This document shows, one piece after another, positions 6,447 to 14,564 of a DNA stretch of 33,722 nt; position 1 is the stretch's first letter; every line of letters begins with the position of its first letter. Source of the stretch: Oscillibacter valericigenes (GTDB lineage Bacteria > Bacillota > Clostridia > Oscillospirales > Oscillospiraceae); assembly GCF_021531915.1 (NCBI RefSeq), contig NZ_JAFBIV010000022.1:1-33722 (forward strand), in the 5' to 3' direction. The position numbers and the translations under genes were made by a program. The notes under the pieces were generated by a model. It made no database searches and was not told the DNA's origin. It saw only the letters and a program-made list of their open reading frames with translations.

Positions 6447-9094
6447 CCCTTGGCCTCCAGCCAGTTACTGCCCCAGTGGGCCTCCGCCGTCAGGGGAACG
6501 GACAGGGACACCACCTGCTCCATCTCCTCCTCCAGCAGCTTGGCGGCGGTCTCCGCCTGGGCCTCGGGACACTCCACGATCAGCTCGTCGTGAACCTGAA
6601 GCACCAGACGGGCCTGCAAGTTCTCCGCTTTCAGCCGCTTGTGGACAGCCACCATGGCCAGCTTCATGATATCCGCCGCCGTGCCCTGAATGGGCATGTT
6701 CAGCGCCACCCGCTCACCGAAGGACCGCATATTAAAGTTGGAGGACTTCAGCTCCGGCAGGTCCCGGCGGCGGTGGAAGATGGTCTCCACATAGCCGGTC
6801 TCCTTGGCCGTCTCCACCACGGAATCCATATATTTCCGCACACCGGGGAAGGTGGTAAAATACGCCTCCATATAGGCTTTCGCCTCCGCCACAGATACAC
6901 CGATGTCCTGGCTAAGGGAAAAGGCGGAGATGCCGTACACGATGCCGAAGTTCACCGCCTTGGCGCTGCGGCGCATCTCCGGCGTCACGTCGGCCCGCGC
7001 CACATGGAATACCTTAGCCGCCGTCTCGGCGTGAAAATCGCCGCCGGAAAGGAACGCCTCCCGCATCCCCGCGTCCCCGGCGATGTGAGCCAGGAGCCGC
7101 AGCTCGATCTGGGAGTAGTCCGCGTCCACCAGCACGCAGCCCTCGGCAGGCACGAACATGCGGCGAATCTCGCTGCCAAGGTCCGTGCGGGTGGGGATGT
7201 TCTGGAGGTTCGGCTCCGTGGAGCTGAGCCGCCCGGTGGCGGTAACGGTCATCTGGAAATTGGTCCGCACCCGGCCATCCGGGTCCAGGGCCTTCAGCAG
7301 ACCGTCAGCGTAGGTGGATTTCAATTTTGTGAGCTGGCGGTATTCCAGCACAGCACCCACAATGGGGGCCTCGTACCGCAGCTTTTCCAGCACGTCGGCG
7401 TTGGTGGACCAGCCGGTCTTGGTCTTTTTGCCGTGGGGCAGGCCCAGCTTGCCGAACAAAATCTCGCCCAACTGCTTGGGGGAGTTTATGTTGAAGCTCT
7501 CCCCCGCCATGTCGTAAATCTTCTGTTCCAGCTCCGCCGCCCGGCAGGACAGTTCTGCTCCGAACTCTGTCAAAGCCCGAGCGTCCACCCGGCAGCCCGC
7601 CAGCTCCATGTCCGCCAGCACGCGGCACAGGGGCAGCTCGGCGGTCTGGTACAGCTCCCACATATCCAGCTCTTTCAGCTTGGCGGACAGCGTCCCGTAC
7701 AGGGCCTCCACCGCCGCCGCATGGCTGTCGAAGGCCGCTTCCGCCTGGGCGGCATCCCCCAGCAGAGAGAAGGCCTCCTTTTCAAGGTACAGCGGCTTGG
7801 GAAGCTCCTCATTGAACCAGGACACAAACAGCCTCTGAAGGTCATAGCTGCCCGCCGTGGCGTCCAGCAGGTAGGCCGCCAGAGCGGTATCGAAGATAAA
7901 GCCATCCGCGGGCAGGCCGTTTTCCAACAGTGTCCGCATCAGGTCTTTCACGTTGTGGGACACTTTTTTGATGTTCGCTGAGAACAGGGCTTTCAGCAGC
8001 CCGTTCCAGTCCCCGGAGAACTTCTCAAAGAACAGCTCCGCCGTCAGGTTGGTGTTCTCTCCGGTTTCACACACCACGGAAATGCCCGTCAGGTCCGGCA
8101 GGGCCAGCAGGGACACATGGTCTGCCTGCCGCCACTGAGCCAACAGTTGGTCAGCTTTCTTCTGATCCGTTACCTGTTCCACCGTAACGGTTACATCCAC
8201 CTTTTTCGGCTCCGCAGGCTTCTCCTCCGCCGTCAGGCCAAATTTTTCAATGAGCTTGGTGAATTCCAGCCGCAGGAATAACGGGTATGCCGCCCCGCCC
8301 GGTGCCTTCACCAGATTGTCCTCTGGCTGGAAGTCCAGAGGCGCGTCGGTGACGATGGTGGCCAGCCAGTAGGAGTGGCGGGCGGCCTCCTCCCCCTCCG
8401 TCAGCTTGCGGATGGCGGCAGGCTTGGCCTCGATGTCCGGGAGTTTTTCATACAGGGCGTCGATACTCTCATATTTTTGAATGAGGTCCATGGCGGTCTT
8501 CTCGCCGATGCCGGGGACGCCGGGGATGTTATCGGAAGAATCGCCCATGAGGGCCTTCAGGTCGATCATATGGATGGGGTCGAAGCCATACTGCTCCCGG
8601 AAGGTGTCCGGGGTCATGTCCTTGGTGGTGGTCTGCCCCATGCGGGTGGACACCAGTTTCACCTTGGTGCGGTCGGTAATCAATTGCAGGCTGTCCTTGT
8701 CTCCCGTGACCACCACGCACTCCCAGCCGGCGGCCTCGCATTTGCGGGAGATGGTGCCGATCAGGTCGTCGGCCTCCCAGCCCTCCATCTCATACCGGGG
8801 GATGTTCAGGGCGTCCAGCACTTCTTTCAAAACCGGCACCTGCATCCGCAATTCCTCCGGCATGGGCTTCCGGGTGGCCTTGTAGGCCTCGTCGGCGGTG
8901 TGGCGGAAGGTGGGTGCGTGAACGTCAAAGGTGACGCACAGCGCGTCCGGCGTCTCCTCTCCCTCCAGCCGCAGCAGGGTGGTGAGAAAGCCGAAGACAG
9001 CATGGGTATACAGCCCATCCCGGGTGGAAAGGGGCCGGATACCGTAAAAGGCCCGGTTGATGATGGAATTGCCGTCGATGACCATGAGCTTCAT
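6443..9094 (-). CDS. polA: DNA polymerase I
   Basis: 883 residues, full length. It fills gaps and removes RNA primers in replication and repair. Residues ~1-290 are the 5'-nuclease (VIDGNSIINRAFYG, GWEADDLIGT, VVTGDKDSLQL, SSDNIPGVPGIG). Residues ~310-480 are a 3'-5' exonuclease-like domain that seems dead: the D-x-E of motif I is replaced (SLLALPDL), and the second motif (HNVKDL) also departs from active enzymes. The polymerase domain carries motif A DADYSQIELR (~657), the O-helix RRSAKAVNFGIVYG (~713) and HDE (~835). Loss of proofreading is usual in Bacillus-type Pol I. GGAGG sits 7 bases before the ATG; a consensus promoter lies upstream. Confidence 0.98.
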   Translation of the reverse strand: MKLMVIDGNSIINRAFYGIRPLSTRDGLYTHAVFGFLTTLLRLEGEETPDALCVTFDVHAPTFRHTADEAYKATRKPMPEELRMQVPVLKEVLDALNIPRYEMEGWEADDLIGTISRKCEAAGWECVVVTGDKDSLQLITDRTKVKLVSTRMGQTTTKDMTPDTFREQYGFDPIHMIDLKALMGDSSDNIPGVPGIGEKTAMDLIQKYESIDALYEKLPDIEAKPAAIRKLTEGEEAARHSYWLATIVTDAPLDFQPEDNLVKAPGGAAYPLFLRLEFTKLIEKFGLTAEEKPAEPKKVDVTVTVEQVTDQKKADQLLAQWRQADHVSLLALPDLTGISVVCETGENTNLTAELFFEKFSGDWNGLLKALFSANIKKVSHNVKDLMRTLLENGLPADGFIFDTALAAYLLDATAGSYDLQRLFVSWFNEELPKPLYLEKEAFSLLGDAAQAEAAFDSHAAAVEALYGTLSAKLKELDMWELYQTAELPLCRVLADMELAGCRVDARALTEFGAELSCRAAELEQKIYDMAGESFNINSPKQLGEILFGKLGLPHGKKTKTGWSTNADVLEKLRYEAPIVGAVLEYRQLTKLKSTYADGLLKALDPDGRVRTNFQMTVTATGRLSSTEPNLQNIPTRTDLGSEIRRMFVPAEGCVLVDADYSQIELRLLAHIAGDAGMREAFLSGGDFHAETAAKVFHVARADVTPEMRRSAKAVNFGIVYGISAFSLSQDIGVSVAEAKAYMEAYFTTFPGVRKYMDSVVETAKETGYVETIFHRRRDLPELKSSNFNMRSFGERVALNMPIQGTAADIMKLAMVAVHKRLKAENLQARLVLQVHDELIVECPEAQAETAAKLLEEEMEQVVSLSVPLTAEAHWGSNWLEAKG

Positions 9095-9129
9095 GGGGAT
9101 ACCTCCGGAAATGATTTCATAATTAAGAT

Positions 9130-9158
9130 AGTATACCCCATCCGCCGCGGTTTCGCAA
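9130..9158 (-). promoter_or_regulatory. sigma-A promoter of the polA operon
   Basis: On the minus strand: TTGCGA (9153-9158), 17 bases, TATACT (9130-9135). It lies between the XRE stop and the polA ribosome site, so polA has its own promoter. Confidence 0.75.
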
Positions 9159-9178
9159 TGGATGGGGCAAAAAATGGC

Positions 9179-9394
9179 TTATTTACGGTATGGGGCAGGC
9201 TCGTCCGTCAGCCCCAGCAGATAATCCACGCTGGTGCCGTAAAACCGGGCCAGGGCAATTAGAGACGCGCTGGGGATGTCCAGGGTCCCGCTCTCGTACC
9301 GGGAATAATTGGTCTGGGACACATGCAGCACCGCCGCCACTTCCGTCTGATTCAGGTCCCGGTCCTCCCGTAGGTTCCGCAGCCGCTGATACAT
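9179..9394 (-). CDS. small XRE-family HTH regulator
   Basis: 71 residues, essentially one Cro/CI-type helix-turn-helix: NQTEVAAVLHVSQTNYSRYESG at about residues 15-36, then IPSASLIALARFYGTSVDYLLGL. It has no separate effector domain. The frame is open to 9541, but the ATG at 9394 has GGGGGAG five bases upstream and the protein then starts exactly at the HTH fold. It is divergent from the 54-residue ORF at 9498, and two near-identical palindromes lie between them. Autoregulation together with control of that ORF is the simplest reading. polA follows 84 bases downstream with its own promoter. Confidence 0.9.
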   Translation of the reverse strand: MYQRLRNLREDRDLNQTEVAAVLHVSQTNYSRYESGTLDIPSASLIALARFYGTSVDYLLGLTDEPAPYRK

Positions 9395-9424
9395 AGGTAC
9401 TCCCCCTTTGGCTCCATTGTATAG

Positions 9425-9468
9425 TATGCAAAAATCGCATATTGTTTTTATGCGATAATCGCATAAAA
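9425..9468. promoter_or_regulatory. twin 17-bp operators between xre and the small ORF
   Basis: TATGCAAAAATCGCATA (9425-9441) and TATGCGATAATCGCATA (9449-9465) differ at two positions and start 24 bp apart. The second extends to perfect 10-base arms (9446-9455 and 9459-9468). A plausible plus-strand promoter, TTGTTT (9442-9447), 16 bases, TAAAAT (9464-9469), has the second palindrome across its spacer. A repressor bound there would block that promoter. Confidence 0.7.
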
Positions 9469-9497
9469 TGTGAAAAACAAGGAATGGAGGCTTCCCT

Positions 9498-9662
9498 ATG
9501 GACCAACCGACCCCGCAGCGCTGGCGCATCTGGGTGGACACCAGGAACCGAATCGTTTCCTTTCACCCGGTGGAGGGCTTTGAACTGCTGGAATTCCGGG
9601 ACCGAGAGCTGTTTTTCCGCTGCGTGGACGAATACACCCGCCAGCGCTATCGCTATCAATAA
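9498..9662 (+). CDS. 54-residue conserved-looking small protein
   Basis: A short ORF beginning MDQPTPQRWRIWVDTRN and ending YTRQRYRYQ. GGAGG lies eight bases before the ATG. It is soluble, rich in aromatic and charged residues, with no membrane segment or cysteine pair (one Cys). Codon use is normal for the window. It begins just past the twin operators and is divergent to the XRE gene, so it is probably that regulator's target. I do not recognise a named family. Possible roles are a partner of the regulator or a small regulatory or stress protein, but nothing in the sequence decides. Confidence 0.75.
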   Translation: MDQPTPQRWRIWVDTRNRIVSFHPVEGFELLEFRDRELFFRCVDEYTRQRYRYQ

Positions 9663-9681
9663 AATTTTCCCCTTTTTTCAG

Positions 9682-9710
9682 TAGACAAACCGCCGGTTTT
9701 GGCGTATACT
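9682..9710 (+). promoter_or_regulatory. sigma-A promoter of ade
   Basis: TAGACA (9682-9687), 17 bases, TATACT (9705-9710). The ~75-base leader that follows lacks the conserved core of a purine riboswitch. Confidence 0.7.
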
Positions 9711-9791
9711 CACTCTAACCAGATATTATTATATTTTATGTCTATCATAACCAAATTTAATGTCAAAATCATGGTAAGAAGGAGTGGTTCT

Positions 9792-11516
9792 ATGTCTGAA
9801 AGCTATGCCGGCAAGATCAACCGCAAACTACTGAAAAAGCGGCGCATCATCAATGCCGCCGCAGGCCGGGAACCGGCGGATCTGGTGCTGAAAAACGCCA
9901 CTTACGTCAACGTGTTTTCCAACGAGCTGTGCCACGCAGACATCGCCGTGGCCGAGGGCCTGATCGTGGGCATGGGCACCTACTCCGGTGCGGTGGAGGA
10001 GGACTGCACCGGGAAGATCGTTCTCCCCGGCTTTCTGGACGCCCACATCCATCTGGAGAGCTCCCTGGTGAGCCCCACAGAGTTCGTGAAGGCTGTTCTG
10101 CCCCACGGCACCACCACCGTCATCACTGATCCCCACGAGATCGCCAACGTCATGGGCACCGACGGCATTGAGTACATGCTCCAGGCCACGGAGGACCTGC
10201 CGGTGGATGTGCGGTTCATGCTGCCCTCCTGTGTCCCGGCCACGCCTCTGGACGAGTCCGGTGCGGTGCTGGATTACCGGGCCATCGACAGCTTCTACGA
10301 CCATCCCCGGGTCCAGGGCCTGGCGGAGATGATGAACTTTGTGGGCACCATCGCCGGGGACGACCAGTGCGTGGAGAAGATCGTGGCGGCCCAGGCCCAC
10401 CACAAGAAGATCGACGGCCATGCCCCGGACCTGGTGGGCAACGACCTGAACGCCTACATCGCCGCCGGGGTCTACTCCGACCACGAGTGTCACGATCTTC
10501 AGGACGCCATCGCCAAGCTGGAGCGGGGCCAGTTCATTATGATCCGGGAGGGCACCGCCGCCCGGAACCTGGAGGCCCTGGTGCCCCTGCTGTGCGACAA
10601 ATACAGTGAGCGGTGCATGTTCTGCACCGACGACAAGCACCCCAACGACCTGCTGGAAAAGGGCCACATCGACTACATCGTGAAGAAGGCCATCGGCCTA
10701 GGCGTGGACCCCATCACCGCGGTGAAGGTGGCCTGCCACAACGCTGCCCGGTACTTCCTGCTGAACAACCGGGGCGCCATTGCGCCGGGGTATCTGGGCG
10801 ACTTCGTCATCATTGATGATTTCCAGAATTTCAACATTGAGAAGGTCTTCAAAAAGGGCGAATTGATGGTGGAAAACGGCGTGGTTCATGACTTCCCTGC
10901 GCCGGAGATCGAGCAGTACCTGACGGACCGGGCCCACAGCACCTTCCACGTAGGCACCCTGACGGCGGAGGACTTTATGGACCACCGTCCCCGGGGCATC
11001 ATCGGCATGGTGAACGGCGAGATCACCACCGTGGACGCCGGCTACTCCGACCGCATCGATGTGGAATACGACGTGCTGAAGATCGCCGTGGTGGAGCGTC
11101 ACAAAAACACCCACCACATCGGCATCGGCTTTATTCAGGGCTACGGCCTGAAATCCGGCGCCGTGGCGACCTCCATCTCCCACGACTCTCACAACATCAT
11201 CGTGGTGGGCACCAATGAGGCCGACATGGCCCAGGCAGTTAACCGGGTGGTGGAGCTGAACGGCGGCATTGTGGTGTGGGACGGCGGCGCCCCCAAGGCG
11301 GAAGTCCCCCTGGCCATCGCCGGTATCATGAGTGATGAGCCGCTGGTCACCGTCAATGAAAAGCTGGAGGACGCCAAGGAGCAGGCTTACGCCCTGGGCG
11401 TGGGCCGGGGCATCGACCCCTTCATGACCCTGAGCTTCATGGCCCTGCCGGTCATTCCCTCTCTGCGCATCACCACCCGGGGCGTGTTCGATGTGAACAG
11501 CCAGAGCTATGTGTGA
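9792..11516 (+). CDS. ade: adenine deaminase
   Basis: 574-residue amidohydrolase that converts adenine to hypoxanthine and ammonia for purine salvage. Metal-binding and active-site motifs are visible: GFLDAHIHLESS, IDGHAPDL, YSDHECHD and CTDDKHPNDLL. The C-terminal half has the Ade-type GIIGMVNGEITTVDAGYSD and GIGFIQGYGLKSGAVA blocks. Length is typical. The frame is open from 9699, but the ATG at 9792 follows AAGGAG at good spacing and starts at the family's usual N-terminus. It is a single-gene unit with its own promoter. A strong hairpin without T-tract follows at 11583. Confidence 0.97.
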   Translation: MSESYAGKINRKLLKKRRIINAAAGREPADLVLKNATYVNVFSNELCHADIAVAEGLIVGMGTYSGAVEEDCTGKIVLPGFLDAHIHLESSLVSPTEFVKAVLPHGTTTVITDPHEIANVMGTDGIEYMLQATEDLPVDVRFMLPSCVPATPLDESGAVLDYRAIDSFYDHPRVQGLAEMMNFVGTIAGDDQCVEKIVAAQAHHKKIDGHAPDLVGNDLNAYIAAGVYSDHECHDLQDAIAKLERGQFIMIREGTAARNLEALVPLLCDKYSERCMFCTDDKHPNDLLEKGHIDYIVKKAIGLGVDPITAVKVACHNAARYFLLNNRGAIAPGYLGDFVIIDDFQNFNIEKVFKKGELMVENGVVHDFPAPEIEQYLTDRAHSTFHVGTLTAEDFMDHRPRGIIGMVNGEITTVDAGYSDRIDVEYDVLKIAVVERHKNTHHIGIGFIQGYGLKSGAVATSISHDSHNIIVVGTNEADMAQAVNRVVELNGGIVVWDGGAPKAEVPLAIAGIMSDEPLVTVNEKLEDAKEQAYALGVGRGIDPFMTLSFMALPVIPSLRITTRGVFDVNSQSYV

Positions 11517-11582
11517 CGCTCCATTCCGCGGCGGTGTATTACAGTCATAACCATCCCAAACAGAACACATTTCATCTCAAGT

Positions 11583-11610
11583 GAGGCGCAGGGCTTCGGC
11601 CCTGCGCCTC
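11583..11610 (+). other. strong UUCG-loop hairpin after ade
   Basis: Arms 11583-11594 and 11599-11610 form a perfect 12-bp GC-rich stem closed by TTCG. It lies ~65 bases after the ade stop. No T-tract follows on either strand, so it may be an mRNA 3'-end stabiliser or a non-canonical terminator. Confidence 0.55.
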
Positions 11611-11670
11611 AGGCTGTTCTGCATCTGTTGTAATGCCGCAAGTTTTTCCGTACCCTCCCGAAGGAAACGT

Positions 11671-11699
11671 TTGCATTTCCGCGTTTGATGTGCTATGCT
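11671..11699 (+). promoter_or_regulatory. candidate sigma-A promoter of murA
   Basis: TTGCAT (11671-11676), 17 bases, TATGCT (11694-11699). Transcription would start near 11706, giving a ~150-base leader. Confidence 0.6.
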
Positions 11700-11714
11700 A
11701 ATTGTGTGCGTGTG

Positions 11715-11796
11715 TTGCCAGGCGGATACGGGTCCTGTATGACCGCCGCGGCCCCCGCTGGCCGGGCGCCGGTATGAAGCGCCGCCAGACGGGCAA
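11715..11796 (+). promoter_or_regulatory. possible structured 5' leader of murA
   Basis: TTGCC (11715-11719) can pair with GGCAA (11792-11796) to close a multibranch fold. Inside it are a stem 11721-11725/11743-11747 with inner ATACGG/CTGTAT pairs, a GGCC/GGCC stem (about 11750-11763), and GGCGC/GCGCC (11765-11769/11779-11783). GGCGG at 11721 has a second partner, CCGCC at 11782-11786, so two exclusive folds exist on paper. I do not recognise a known riboswitch class, and GC-rich DNA pairs easily by chance. Confidence 0.35.
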
Positions 11797-11855
11797 ACTG
11801 TCTTTACCAAAGCACAGCTGCATGCTGAAAGTCGTTTGAAGAGAGGGTCACCATC

Positions 11856-13151
11856 TTGACGAAATATATTGTACAGGGCGGAAAACCCCTGTTTGGAGAA
11901 GTAGAGATCAGCGGCGCAAAGAACGCCGCTGTTGCCATCATCCCTGCCGCCCTTCTGGTGGACGGCGTCTGCCGCATTGAAAACATTCCTCAGATTTCCG
12001 ACGTCACTCTTTGTCTGAAGATCCTGGAGGGCCTGGGCGCCGGTATCCGCAGCATCAACCGCCACACGGTGGAGATCGACTGCAGCCGCATCCACTCCAC
12101 CCGGACTAACTACGATATGTCCCGGAAGATCCGCGCCTCCTATTATCTGATTGGCTCCCTTCTGGGCCGTTTCGGGGAGGCGGAGGTCGCCATGCCCGGC
12201 GGCTGCAATTTCGGCGGCGTCCGGCCCATCGACCAGCATGTCAAGGGCTTCGCTGCCCTGGGTGCCAAGGTTTCCGTGGAGGGCGGCTTTATCCACGCTT
12301 CCGTGGGGGACCACCGCCTGAAGGGCACCAACATCTATCTGGATGTGGTGTCCGTGGGCGCCACCATGAACATCATGATGGCCGCCGTCATGGCTGAGGG
12401 CATCACCGTCATTGAAAACGCCGCCAAGGAGCCCCATATCGTGGACCTGGCCAACTTCCTGAACTCCATGGGCGCCAACATCCGGGGCGCCGGCACTGAC
12501 ACCATTAAAATTCACGGCGTGGAACGTCTGCGGGGCGGCAGCTATGCCATCATTCCCGACCAGATTGAAGCAGGCACCTACATGGCCGCCGTGGCCGCTA
12601 CGGGCGGTCAGGTGCTGGTGAAGAACATCATCCCCAAGCACATGGACTGCATCACCGCCAAGCTGGTGGAAATGGGCGTGGAAGTGGAGGAGAACGAGGA
12701 TACCCTCCTGGTTCGCCGCACCGGCAAGCTGCAGAAGACCAACATCAAGACCCTGCCCTATCCGGGCTTCCCAACCGACATGCAGCCCCAGATCACCACG
12801 GTCCTCTCCCTGGCGGAGGGCACCTCTCTGGTGACGGAGGGCGTCTGGGGCAGCCGCTACCGCTATGTGGACGAGCTCAAGCGCATGGGCGCCAACATCC
12901 AGGTGGACGACAAGACCGCCGTGGTGGAGGGCGTGGACCATCTCACCGGCGCCCCCATCCAGGCATACGATCTGCGGGCCGGTGCCGCCCTGGTCATCGC
13001 CGCCCTGGCCGCCCATGGCCGGAGCGAGATCACCCAGGTCCAATACATTGAGCGGGGCTACGAGGATATCATCTCCAAGCTGCGGGCCCTGGGCGCCGAT
13101 ATCCGCTCCGAGGAGGAGCCGGAGGAGGCGTCGGCCGCCAACGTGGGCTGA
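11856..13151 (+). CDS. murA: UDP-N-acetylglucosamine 1-carboxyvinyltransferase (MurA)
   Basis: 431 residues. It catalyses the first committed step of peptidoglycan synthesis, transferring enolpyruvate from PEP to UDP-GlcNAc. K22-N23 in SGAKNAA match the conserved substrate-binding pair. C117 in PGGCNFGGVRPIDQH is the catalytic, fosfomycin-reactive cysteine, so the enzyme should be fosfomycin-sensitive in principle. Later blocks IPDQIEAGTYM and FPTDMQPQ are also typical. Translation starts at TTG (MTKYIVQGG), with AGAGGG about nine bases upstream; no better ATG exists. An intrinsic terminator follows. Many Firmicutes have a second MurA copy; one is not visible here. Confidence 0.97.
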   Translation: MTKYIVQGGKPLFGEVEISGAKNAAVAIIPAALLVDGVCRIENIPQISDVTLCLKILEGLGAGIRSINRHTVEIDCSRIHSTRTNYDMSRKIRASYYLIGSLLGRFGEAEVAMPGGCNFGGVRPIDQHVKGFAALGAKVSVEGGFIHASVGDHRLKGTNIYLDVVSVGATMNIMMAAVMAEGITVIENAAKEPHIVDLANFLNSMGANIRGAGTDTIKIHGVERLRGGSYAIIPDQIEAGTYMAAVAATGGQVLVKNIIPKHMDCITAKLVEMGVEVEENEDTLLVRRTGKLQKTNIKTLPYPGFPTDMQPQITTVLSLAEGTSLVTEGVWGSRYRYVDELKRMGANIQVDDKTAVVEGVDHLTGAPIQAYDLRAGAALVIAALAAHGRSEITQVQYIERGYEDIISKLRALGADIRSEEEPEEASAANVG

Positions 13152-13183
13152 GCTGCTCCCCTTATTGAATTCTGATGTTTACG

Positions 13184-13234
13184 TCCGCTGAGGAGGGCGA
13201 CCTTTTTGGCGTTCTCCTCAGCGGATGTTTTTTC
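13184..13234 (+). terminator. intrinsic terminator after murA
   Basis: Arms 13184-13195 and 13214-13225 are perfect 12-base complements around an 18-base loop, followed by TGTTTTTT (13226-13233). It sits 20 bases before the MBL start codon, so the MBL-rlmH genes depend on readthrough or an unseen promoter. Confidence 0.8.
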
Positions 13235-13253
13235 ACAAAAGCGAGGTATTTTT

Positions 13254-14054
13254 TTGACCACTGTACATACACTGGCCAGCGGCTCCTCCGGCAACGCGCT
13301 GCTGCTCTCCTGCGAAGACACCCATCTGCTGGTAGACGCCGGCATCTCCTGCCGCCGCATCACCGCCGGCCTGCGGGAGCTGGGCCTGAGCCCCATGGAC
13401 CTGAGCGCCATTCTGGTGACCCACACCCACGGGGACCATATCTCCGGGCTGCCGGTTCTGCTGAAGCACACCGCCTGCCCCGTCCGCGCCCTGGACCGCA
13501 CCTGCCGGGAGCTGGAATACCGGCTGGCGGGCATCGGAGATCGGCTGCTACCTCTGGCGTCCTGCGTATCTGAACCGATCGGCAGTTGTGCCGTCACCGC
13601 CTTCCCCACCTCCCACGACGCCCCCGGTTCCTGCGGCTACCGCTTTGACACGGAGGACGGCGGCGTGGGTCTCCTGACGGACACCGGCTTCGTCACCGAC
13701 GAGGCGGCGGACATTCTGCCGGGGGTGGACCTTGCGGTGCTGGAGGCCAACCACGATGTGGAGTGCCTCCGCAGCGGACCCTATCCCTACTATCTGAAGC
13801 AGCGTATTCTGGGAACAGAGGGCCACCTCTGTAACGAGGATGCTGCCCGTTTTGCCGTGACCCTGGCGGAGGCCGGTGCGTCGGAGCTGATCCTGGCCCA
13901 TCTCAGCAAGGAGAACAACACCCCCGCCATGGCCCGGAATGCCGTGGAGACGGCTCTTTCCGCCGCGGGATTCTTTCCCACCCTCTCCGTGGCGCCCAGG
14001 GACAGCCTGGGCCAGGTCCACATCGTATCCAGGAGGGCCGTATGCAAAAGGTGA
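13254..14054 (+). CDS. MBL-fold metallo-hydrolase (YycJ/WalJ-like)
   Basis: 266 residues from a TTG start (MTTVHTLASGSSGNALLL). The open frame extends upstream to 13206, but that lies inside the terminator hairpin, while TTG at 13254 follows GCGAGG and starts the family's usual N-terminus. The zinc motif HTHGDH (H57, H59, D61, H62), SHDAPGSCGY, LLTDTGF, EANHD and LILAHLSKENN place it in the YycJ group of metallo-beta-lactamase-fold proteins, cytoplasmic and nuclease-like by family. In other Firmicutes such genes sit near walRK and rlmH. Here it overlaps rlmH by 13 bases. Substrate is unknown. Confidence 0.9.
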   Translation: MTTVHTLASGSSGNALLLSCEDTHLLVDAGISCRRITAGLRELGLSPMDLSAILVTHTHGDHISGLPVLLKHTACPVRALDRTCRELEYRLAGIGDRLLPLASCVSEPIGSCAVTAFPTSHDAPGSCGYRFDTEDGGVGLLTDTGFVTDEAADILPGVDLAVLEANHDVECLRSGPYPYYLKQRILGTEGHLCNEDAARFAVTLAEAGASELILAHLSKENNTPAMARNAVETALSAAGFFPTLSVAPRDSLGQVHIVSRRAVCKR

Positions 14055-14524
14055 GCATCATCTGCGTGGGCAAGATGAAGGAAAAATTTTATATCGACGC
14101 GGCGGCGGAGTACACAAAGCGCCTCTCACGCTTCTGCAAGCTGGAGATCCTGGAGCTGCCCGAAGAACGGCTGCCGGAGGACCCCTCCCCGGCCCAGATT
14201 GAGGCGGCACTGGCCAAAGAGGCTGATGCCATCCGGGCCAAGCTCCCGCCCTCCGCCTTCATCTTCGCCATGTGCGTGGAGGGCAAGCTGCGGTCCAGCG
14301 AGGACCTGGCCCGCCTCATGGCGGACAGCGCCAGCTGGGGCGGCAGCCACGTGGTATTTCTCATCGGCGGTTCCTTTGGGCTGCACCCCTCGGTGAAGGC
14401 CCTGGCCGCCGAAAAGCTCTCCATGTCTCCCATGACTTTCCCCCACCATCTGGCCCGGGTCATGCTGCTGGAGCAGGTCTACCGGGCATACCAGATCAAC
14501 GCGGGGAGCAAGTATCACAAATAA
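14042..14524 (+). CDS. rlmH: 23S rRNA pseudouridine-1915 N3-methyltransferase RlmH
   Basis: 160 residues. SPOUT-class methyltransferase that uses SAM to methylate pseudouridine 1915 in helix 69 of 23S rRNA, acting on assembled ribosomes. The knotted SAM site is clear: FLIGGSFG (106-113) and LSMSPMTFPHHLARVMLLEQVYRA (126-149). The C-terminus NAGSKYHK is the family ending. Length is normal. It overlaps the MBL gene by 13 bases; AGGAGG lies six bases before its ATG, within the MBL gene. Confidence 0.97.
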   Translation: MQKVSIICVGKMKEKFYIDAAAEYTKRLSRFCKLEILELPEERLPEDPSPAQIEAALAKEADAIRAKLPPSAFIFAMCVEGKLRSSEDLARLMADSASWGGSHVVFLIGGSFGLHPSVKALAAEKLSMSPMTFPHHLARVMLLEQVYRAYQINAGSKYHK

Positions 14525-14564
14525 TAAGGTTTACATCCATTGGACAGAGATTGGAGGTACGACA

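Noticed and set aside
9711..9791. Possible purine riboswitch before ade
   Set aside because: The conserved purine-aptamer core and loops are absent and the leader is only about 75 bases, too short with its AT-rich content.
11577..13043. 488-codon open frame antisense to murA
   Set aside because: Translation is repetitive and unlike a protein family; MurA motifs on the other strand are complete.
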